Part shown: piece by piece, positions 59,111 to 64,000 of the stretch
Layout: every line of letters starts with the position of its first letter
Position numbering within the stretch: position 1 is the first letter of the stretch
Assembly: GCF_002591975.1 (NCBI RefSeq)
Contig: NZ_NVQE01000012.1
Coordinates: 1 to 64,000, forward strand
DNA length: 64,000 nucleotides
Direction of reading: 5' to 3'
Source: Mycobacterium neglectum
GTDB taxonomy: Bacteria > Actinomycetota > Actinomycetes > Mycobacteriales > Mycobacteriaceae
Position numbers and translations under genes: made by a program
The notes under the pieces: generated by a model
The model's database searches: none
What the model saw: the letters and a program-made list of their open reading frames with translations, nothing else
What the model was told of the DNA's origin: nothing

Positions 59111-60028
59111 ATGGAACAGAACCTGCCTTTCGACCTCGACGCCCTGCTGGTATTCGGCAAGGTGGTCGAGAGCCGCAGCCTGTCGAAGGCCGCGGTGCTG
59201 CTCGGCATGCCCAAGTCCACGGTGAGCCGCAAGCTGACCAAGCTGGAATCCGACCTCGGCATCAAGCTGCTGCGCAAGAACACCCATCAGCTCACCGTCA
59301 CCGACCTCGGCGAGAAGGTCTACAGCCACGCCGTGAACATCCTCGCCGAGGCGAACGGTGTGCGCGCCCTGGTCGAGGGCAGTCGACAAGAACCGCAGGG
59401 TGAACTGCGGGTCGCGATACCGATCTTCCTCGGGATCGACTACGCGTCCCGGGTCGGTGCCGCGTTCCTGCAGCACTATCCGCACTCGCGGTTGGACATC
59501 CGCCTGGTGGACAACCTCGTCGACCCGATCAGAGACGGGTTCGATGTGGTGTTCGGCACCGGACCGCTGCAGGATTCGACGTTGATCGCGCGAAAGGTCT
59601 TCAGCCTCGAGCTCTTTCTGTGCGCGTCACCCGACTTCGTGCGGCAGTTGCCTGAGCCGATCACCGACCCCGCACAGTTGGACACGCTGCCGTTCATCGA
59701 CTTCGGCTTTGGCGGCCCGCGCAAGTTCAGCGTGGCCAAGCAGAAGCGCCGATACGAGCTCTCACCTCAGGTTCGGGCGCGCGCCAACAACTTTCAGGTG
59801 TGCAAGCAGTACATCCTGTCCGGACTCGGCGTCGGCCCCATGCCCACGCAGATCATCTGCACGACCGAACTGCGCGAGGGCAGCATCGTCCCCGTCCTGC
59901 CGGAGTGGCAGCTCGAAGCGATGGACGTACATATGATCTATCCGTTCGAGCTCTCCTTCTCCACGCTCATCAGCGCGTTCTACGAGACCGCGTGCGAGAT
60001 CATCGTCGAAAACTCAGCACGAATCTGA
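59111..60028 (+). CDS. LysR family transcriptional regulator
   Basis: A 305-residue regulator. The winged HTH is ALLVFGKVVESRSLSKAAVL followed by LGMPKSTVSRKLTKLESDLG. The effector domain follows (GELRVAIPIFLGIDYASRVG, LDIRLVDNLVDPIRDGFDVV). ATG 59111 gives the usual LysR length; the frame continues 11 codons upstream through the operator. It is divergent from the Rieske operon and probably activates it in response to a pathway compound. Confidence 0.88.
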   Translation: MEQNLPFDLDALLVFGKVVESRSLSKAAVLLGMPKSTVSRKLTKLESDLGIKLLRKNTHQLTVTDLGEKVYSHAVNILAEANGVRALVEGSRQEPQGELRVAIPIFLGIDYASRVGAAFLQHYPHSRLDIRLVDNLVDPIRDGFDVVFGTGPLQDSTLIARKVFSLELFLCASPDFVRQLPEPITDPAQLDTLPFIDFGFGGPRKFSVAKQKRRYELSPQVRARANNFQVCKQYILSGLGVGPMPTQIICTTELREGSIVPVLPEWQLEAMDVHMIYPFELSFSTLISAFYETACEIIVENSARI

Positions 60029-60041
60029 AGGTGGAGCTCGT

Positions 60042-60548
60042 TTACGAAGACTGAAGGTCCGATTCTTCGAACACGTCGATAGGGGTGGCAGGAGTCAGCA
60101 TGATCACCGGGATGTGTCGCGTCGTCGACCTTTGATAGCTGAGATAGGGCGGATAGATGCGTGCCATGAAGTCCCAGATCCGGTGCCGCTCTTCACCTTC
60201 GGGCTCACGCCACGAAGCCCGGAACGCCTGGGTGGCGATCTGCACGTCGACCTCATCGCCGGCGCGAAGGTTGTCATACCAATCGGGATTGCTGTCGGCG
60301 CCACCCTTGGACGCGACGATCACGACCTCACCGCCGAAATCGCCGTAGATCAACGGAACGATCTGTGTCCTCCCCGACCTGCGACCCTTGACCCTGATCA
60401 AGCAGTGGGTGGTGAACGCATGACCGCCGGCGCCGCTGATGTCCATCACATGGCCCGTCGCGCCGCCCGAACGCAGGTACGCCTCGCGGTGCTGGGCGGC
60501 CCAGTCACGGCGTTCTTGCCGAATGGCCGCTGCCGACTCGGTGCTCAT
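60042..60548 (-). CDS. deazaflavin (F420)-dependent nitroreductase/Ddn family protein
   Basis: A 168-residue split-barrel F420 protein of the Ddn/Rv1558-like family: GGHAFTTHCLIRVKGRRSGR, IVPLIYGDFGGEVVIVASKG and DSNPDWYDNLRAGDEVDVQI. Members reduce quinones or other electrophiles with F420H2 at the membrane. The gene is convergent with LysR (13-base gap) and divergent from a second member at 60587. Confidence 0.86.
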   Translation of the reverse strand: MSTESAAAIRQERRDWAAQHREAYLRSGGATGHVMDISGAGGHAFTTHCLIRVKGRRSGRTQIVPLIYGDFGGEVVIVASKGGADSNPDWYDNLRAGDEVDVQIATQAFRASWREPEGEERHRIWDFMARIYPPYLSYQRSTTRHIPVIMLTPATPIDVFEESDLQSS

Positions 60549-60586
60549 TGCGCTTCTTCCTTCTGACTGGTCTGGAAATACATACC

Positions 60587-61129
60587 ATGACGGTCATGGC
60601 CGATCTGTTGAATGGCATCCCACGGGTCGACGCGACGGCCGAGACGCCCCCGATGCTGCGTATCGTCGCGCGCATCCTCTCGACCGGCCCTGGGTCCGCC
60701 GTCCATCGTCACCTCATGGCACCCCTCGACGGTCCGCTGATGCGTCTGACCCGCGGCCACGTGCATTTCGGCAAGGGCACGATCCCCCTTGTCGTGCTGC
60801 GGTCGACCGGAGCCAAATCCGGAATCAAGCGCGACGTGCCGCTCGGATACTTCACCGACGGTGACGACGTCATCCTCATCGCCTCCAACTACGGCCAGGC
60901 CCAGCACCCGAGCTGGTATTACAACTTGCTGAAAAATCCGCACTGCCAGCTGTTCCCCGAAGGCCGCACCGACCGTGGGGGTTTCTTCGTGGCCCGTCTC
61001 ACCGAGGGCGCAGACCACGACCGCCTGTTCGCACTCGCCGAGGGCTATGCGGCCAACTTCGCGTCGTACGCGGTGAAGACCGACGGCGTCCGCGCGATCA
61101 ACGTGTTTCGTTTGTCGCCCGCCCAGTGA
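60587..61129 (+). CDS. deazaflavin (F420)-dependent nitroreductase/Ddn family protein
   Basis: A 180-residue paralogue: GHVHFGKGTIPLVVLRSTGA, KSGIKRDVPLGYFTDGDDVI, NYGQAQHPSWYYNLLKNPHC. The HPSWYYNL motif matches DSNPDWYDNL in the neighbour. ATG 60587 is taken as the start; ATG 60596 is possible. A long hairpin overlaps its stop codon. The divergent pair may share one promoter region of under 40 bases. Confidence 0.86.
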   Translation: MTVMADLLNGIPRVDATAETPPMLRIVARILSTGPGSAVHRHLMAPLDGPLMRLTRGHVHFGKGTIPLVVLRSTGAKSGIKRDVPLGYFTDGDDVILIASNYGQAQHPSWYYNLLKNPHCQLFPEGRTDRGGFFVARLTEGADHDRLFALAEGYAANFASYAVKTDGVRAINVFRLSPAQ

Positions 61130-61178
61130 TTTCGGTGCGGAAACGGTCGCTGAGCGATCGTCTGCGCACCGAAATCAC
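61126..61178. terminator. 53-bp near-perfect dyad over the stop codon
   Basis: GTGATTTCGGTGCG (61126-61139) and CGCACCGAAATCAC (61165-61178) are perfect 14-bp arms. An inner dyad ACGGTCGCT/AGCGATCGT (one mismatch) fills most of the middle. The TGA stop of the preceding gene lies in the left arm. It is a strong factor-independent terminator candidate. Confidence 0.65.
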
Positions 61179-61227
61179 GCCCAGGTTTAGTGGTTTAAGG
61201 TCCCGACGGCCGGGCGAATCTCCACGG

Positions 61228-61380
61228 ATGGAGACCAACGATCCGCCGTCGACGCCGAAGGACGCCACCAAGGCGACCGACGACCAACGGGATATCCAGG
61301 AGAAGCTGGACCACCGCAACGACGACCCGCACGCACCCGGCGGGCATCAGACGAAGGATCAGGTCGCCGACGAGACGTAG
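61228..61380 (+). CDS. 50-aa hydrophilic protein
   Basis: A frame from ATG 61228: METNDPPSTPKDATKATDDQ, RDIQEKLDHRNDDPHAPGG, HQTKDQVADET. It is highly charged with no hydrophobic core and is probably disordered. Length and composition are like small mycobacterial stress-associated proteins. It lies after the hairpin and is convergent with the esterase gene, 21 bases away. Confidence 0.5.
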   Translation: METNDPPSTPKDATKATDDQRDIQEKLDHRNDDPHAPGGHQTKDQVADET

Positions 61381-61401
61381 CCCGCCCGAAAACGGGACAG
61401 A

Positions 61402-62277
61402 TCACCTGCCGTGCGTTGCGAAGAACTGCCCACTGGCGAATGAGGCGTCCAGCCACGTGTGAGAACCGCCGTCGATCTGGACGAACGAGACCTCGGTACC
61501 GTCGGCGCAGCCAGCAGAGGTGAACCGGTGCACCGATGGCGCCGGGGAATCCTCGACGGGCGCCGGGCAGCCGCTCAATTCACGCCACCTCTGGGCCATC
61601 GCCGGCGCGGCCAGGATGTCGCTCGCCCCGCCCCGCCCCACCATCGGGCCACCGTTGAAGGGAACGACGTTGTCTGCTGTGCCGTGGACGCTGAGCACAG
61701 ACACGGGTTGCGAAGGACTGCACGGGAACGCGGACCCGAGCGTTCCGGCAATCGGCGCGACCGCGGAGAAGACGTCTGCGCGAGAACACGCCAGCCGGTT
61801 GGCCATGAATGCGCCGGCCGACATTCCGGTGGCGAACACCCGTCCGGGTTCGATGCCGAAGTCCTGCCTGAGCCGATCGGCGAGTGCGACGAGGAAGCCC
61901 ACATCGTCGACACCCTGACGGTCGGGCACCGAAGCGCCACGTCCATCAGCCCAGCTGAGGTCGATGCCGTCGGGGTAGACCACGACGAACCCGTGCTGAT
62001 CCGCGACGGCGTTGTAGTTCGTCATCGCCGCTTGAGCGGCGCCGGTCATCCCGGCGCCATGCAGGTTGATCACCAGACCGGTCGGTTGCTCCAGTCCGGC
62101 CGGAACGTGCACGAGGTAGTTGCGCTGCAGCCCCCCGAACGTCAATCCGTCGGGAAAGTCCCCAGCGGGTGCCGCCGACGCGTGCACACCGTTGAACGCG
62201 AGGAAACCCAGAACCACTGCCACCAGCGCCGTCATGCGCCCGATCACCCGCAAATTCAACACCCCCGGTTGCGACAT
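61402..62277 (-). CDS. secreted esterase, PHB-depolymerase/feruloyl-esterase-like
   Basis: A 291-residue exported alpha/beta hydrolase. The signal peptide includes RMTALVAVVLGFLAFNGVHA (cleavage near HASAAPAG). The catalytic serine lies in the GMSAG elbow of RVFATGMSAGAFMANRLA, with LHGAGMTGAA for the oxyanion region and DGGSHTWLD for the catalytic His. It has no lipobox, unlike LpqC-type lipoproteins. Polyester or lipid ester cleavage at the cell surface is likely. ATG 62277. Confidence 0.88.
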   Translation of the reverse strand: MSQPGVLNLRVIGRMTALVAVVLGFLAFNGVHASAAPAGDFPDGLTFGGLQRNYLVHVPAGLEQPTGLVINLHGAGMTGAAQAAMTNYNAVADQHGFVVVYPDGIDLSWADGRGASVPDRQGVDDVGFLVALADRLRQDFGIEPGRVFATGMSAGAFMANRLACSRADVFSAVAPIAGTLGSAFPCSPSQPVSVLSVHGTADNVVPFNGGPMVGRGGASDILAAPAMAQRWRELSGCPAPVEDSPAPSVHRFTSAGCADGTEVSFVQIDGGSHTWLDASFASGQFFATHGR

Positions 62278-62354
62278 GACACCCGACCGTACGGATCGCC
62301 ATTGCGGTTTCGCAACCAACCGAAGGATTCGCTGCTCAACCGTGGCAGGCTCGA

Positions 62355-62786
62355 TCAACCGGCGAAAAACAGCTCGAGCTGGATGTTGTCGGGGTCGCGG
62401 AACACGACCGTCGCAAAGGGAAACGGCTGGTCCCCGCCCCTGATGCCGGAGTGCTCGATGCCGAGTGCGTCGAGCCGGGACGTCCACGCCTCCAGGTCGC
62501 TGCGTGACGCGACGTTCAGTGCGACGTGGTCCAGCCCCGTGCGGGCCTCGTCGAAGGGCCGCCCGTCGTTCCCGGTATTGGTGTGCAGACCGATCACGAC
62601 ACCCGAGCGAGATTCGACGAGCAACTCGCCGTAGCCGGTGTCCTCCCGCCCGTAGTGCGGAAATTTCATCGGGACCCGGTCGGCGCCGAGCAGGCGCTGG
62701 TACCAGGCCAGGCTGGCCTCGAGGTCGGTGACGGTGATGGAGAAATGGTGGATTCCGGTGACACCGGGGTTTCCCTGCTCGCTCAT
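62355..62786 (-). CDS. VOC family protein (glyoxalase/dioxygenase fold)
   Basis: A 143-residue single VOC domain: VTGIHHFSITVTDLEASLAW, YQRLLGADRVPMKFPHYG, LDHVALNVASRSDLEAWTSR, VFRDPDNIQLELFFAG. The His, His and Glu (HHFSI, LDHVA, LELFF) fit the metal-ligand positions. Function is open: a lyase, isomerase or binding protein. ATG 62786 has GGAG 6 bases upstream. Confidence 0.85.
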   Translation of the reverse strand: MSEQGNPGVTGIHHFSITVTDLEASLAWYQRLLGADRVPMKFPHYGREDTGYGELLVESRSGVVIGLHTNTGNDGRPFDEARTGLDHVALNVASRSDLEAWTSRLDALGIEHSGIRGGDQPFPFATVVFRDPDNIQLELFFAG

Positions 62787-62828
62787 GTCTGGCTCCATGT
62801 CGATGGTCTATCAGGCCTGCTGTCGGCG

Positions 62829-62855
62829 GGTTTCGGCAGGTCGATATTTGGGTAT
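62829..62855 (+). promoter_or_regulatory. SigF-type promoter of the sigma factor gene
   Basis: GGTTT (62829-62833) and GGGTAT (62850-62855) separated by 16 bases match the mycobacterial SigF consensus. The site is 72 bases before the GTG start of a SigF-family gene, which implies autoregulation. Confidence 0.8.
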
Positions 62856-62926
62856 AGCCCCTGCCACGAGAGGTTCAGATCCGAGCCGCTGATTACCAAG
62901 CGCAATCCGGATAGGGGCGTCCCATC

Positions 62927-63730
62927 GTGTCTGAATCAAATTCCGAGTACGGAGACCTCACCGAGATGTTTCGCCATTTGGCGACCCTCGAAGAAGGCTC
63001 CACTGCATACCGGCGACAACGTGACGAAATCATCGAGCGGGCACTGCCGCTCGCCAATCACATCGCCCGTCGATTCCGAAACCGCGGAGAGCCCATCGAG
63101 GATCTCGTCCAGGCCGCTCGGGTCGGCTTGGTCAACGCCGTCAACCGCTTTGATCCCGACAACGGCGCGGAGTTCCTTGCATTCGCCGTGCCGACGATGA
63201 TGGGAGAGGTTCGCCGTCATTTTCGTGACTACGGATGGGCGGTCAAAGTCCCCCGCCGCCTGAAAGACCTTCAGGGACAAATGGTCAAGGCCCGTGGCGC
63301 GTTGTCGCAGGACCTCAATCGCGCGCCGACCGCTTCGGAGATCGCCAAGTATCTCGACATCGACCGTGAATCGGTGGTCCAGGCGACCATCGCGAGCAGC
63401 AATTACTCCACGCTGTCCACCGACGTGCAAGCCGGTCCGGACACCGAATACCGGGGAATCGGCGACACTCTCGGCGATGTCGACCCCAACATCGACAAGG
63501 TGCTCGCTCTGGAGACCGTACGGCCGTTGATTGCCGCCCTGCCCGAACGCGAGCAGACCGTATTGACCCTGCGGTTCTTCGACAACATGACGCAGACGCA
63601 GATCGCCGCACGCATGGGCTACTCGCAGATGCACGTGTCGCGGCTCATCGCCAAAGCCCTTGGCACGCTACGCAACCAGGTTCGTGAGCCGGACGGGGTT
63701 GACTCGCGGGAACTCGCCGCCACCGCCTGA
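62927..63730 (+). CDS. SigF/SigB-type alternative sigma factor
   Basis: A 267-residue sigma-70 family protein with regions 2, 3 and 4. Region 2 has LPLANHIARRFRNRGEPIED and AARVGLVNAVNRFDPDNGAE, where the -10 contact helix lies. Region 3 includes KVPRRLKDLQGQMVKARGAL. Region 4 has LPEREQTVLTLRFFDNMTQT and the HTH IAARMGYSQMHVSRLIAKAL. It belongs to the general-stress/sporulation SigF branch, controlled by anti-sigma factors; no rsbW-like gene is next to it. GTG 62927. The upstream SigF-type promoter suggests a positive feedback loop. Confidence 0.9.
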   Translation: MSESNSEYGDLTEMFRHLATLEEGSTAYRRQRDEIIERALPLANHIARRFRNRGEPIEDLVQAARVGLVNAVNRFDPDNGAEFLAFAVPTMMGEVRRHFRDYGWAVKVPRRLKDLQGQMVKARGALSQDLNRAPTASEIAKYLDIDRESVVQATIASSNYSTLSTDVQAGPDTEYRGIGDTLGDVDPNIDKVLALETVRPLIAALPEREQTVLTLRFFDNMTQTQIAARMGYSQMHVSRLIAKALGTLRNQVREPDGVDSRELAATA

Positions 63731-64000
63731 GGCTGCTTCGTGACGGCCCGTCGAGTGTCTTGATACCCGCGAACGCGCATCACGCGTAACAAGATCCGAC
63801 ACTCGGCCGCCATGCGATTCGATGAATTCGTCGAGGAGGTTCACCACGACGTCGGGGCTCTCGATCTGCGGCTGATGACCCGCACCGGGGATGACGCGCA
63901 GCAGGCTGCCCGGGAGTGCACTGTGCGCCGAATGAGCGTGGGCGACGGGGATGCACCGGTCTTGATCACCGAAGATGATCAACGTCGGCAGATCTGTCCG
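63668..64000 (-). CDS. alpha/beta hydrolase, C-terminal part (runs off the window)
   Basis: The frame enters from the right edge and reads RTDLPTLIIFGDQDRCIPVA, then LLRVIPGAGHQPQIESPD. These blocks hold the catalytic Asp (GDQDRCIPV) and His (GAGHQPQIE) of an alpha/beta hydrolase; the serine lies outside the window. The C-terminal extension is Arg/Ser-rich and overlaps the convergent sigma-factor gene by 63 bases. Part of that tail may not be native to the family. Confidence 0.75.
   Translation of the reverse strand, partial: RTDLPTLIIFGDQDRCIPVAHAHSAHSALPGSLLRVIPGAGHQPQIESPDVVVNLLDEFIESHGGRVSDLVTRDARSRVSRHSTGRHEAASGGGGEFPRVNPVRLTNLVA

Noticed and set aside
61192..61217. SigF-like promoter GGTTT-N15-GGGCGA before the 50-aa gene
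   Set aside because: The -10 differs from GGGTAT at three positions, so I do not list it as a feature.

Overview
The window reads as the chromosome of a fast-growing environmental Mycobacterium (Mycolicibacterium type). Codon use is GC-rich and GTG/TTG starts are common. It carries the mycobactin mbt-2 genes with two IdeR boxes, an R2lox oxidase matching the Rv0233 residue numbering, several F420/LLM-type and deazaflavin oxidoreductases, a cholesterol-side-chain-like gene cassette and a SigF-type sigma factor with its own promoter. I see no rRNA, no CRISPR array and no intact insertion sequence. No gene-free stretch is longer than about 300 bases.

Layout. 1-3.5 kb: AT-richer accessory DNA with a molybdopterin oxidoreductase, an unknown small gene and a broken tyrosine integrase, ending against the 3' end of tRNA-Ala(GGC). 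3.6-8.7 kb (minus strand): fluoride riboswitch, two crcB genes, a universal stress protein, a histidine phosphatase, pgm and an MFS exporter, all closely spaced. 8.7-14.3 kb: mbtL-mbtM-mbtN to the right; mbtK and a YceI protein to the left; an orphan proteasome-like Ntn hydrolase. 14.3-20.2 kb: small genes, a secreted proline-rich protein, an SRPBCC-TetR pair with a palindromic operator, an exported protein with a long Glu/Asp repeat, and an FMO-like flavoprotein. 20.2-31 kb: two divergent transcription units (aldehyde dehydrogenase plus a double-domain CaiB CoA-transferase; P450, two acyl-CoA dehydrogenases, two MaoC-like proteins, DUF35, Ltp2-like thiolase and TetR). This resembles the CYP125/chsE1/chsE2/chsH2/chsH1/ltp2 cholesterol side-chain operon, but the ChsH2-like protein is split in two.

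31-35 kb: N-acetylglucosamine uptake and breakdown (nagA, nagB, EIIA, and divergent nagE). 35-49 kb: two IclR-controlled catabolic units holding SDRs, an alcohol dehydrogenase, a KstD-like flavoprotein, LLM oxidoreductases, a sulfotransferase and an alkylsulfatase-like MBL protein. 49-55 kb: a TVP38-family membrane protein, R2lox, a divergent DUF35/thiolase pair, a LOG-type protein, a nitrilase and a DUF302-like protein. 55-60 kb: a tight Rieske oxygenase, 107-aa protein, TfdA dioxygenase, LLM and CMD operon, divergent from a LysR gene. 60-64 kb: two Ddn-like proteins, a secreted esterase, a VOC protein, the sigma factor and a truncated alpha/beta hydrolase.

Overall the window is iron acquisition and fluoride defence followed by about 40 kb of lipid, steroid-like and aromatic catabolic genes arranged as compact, translationally coupled operons with divergent regulators. 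All assignments come from reading the sequence. No database search was possible.
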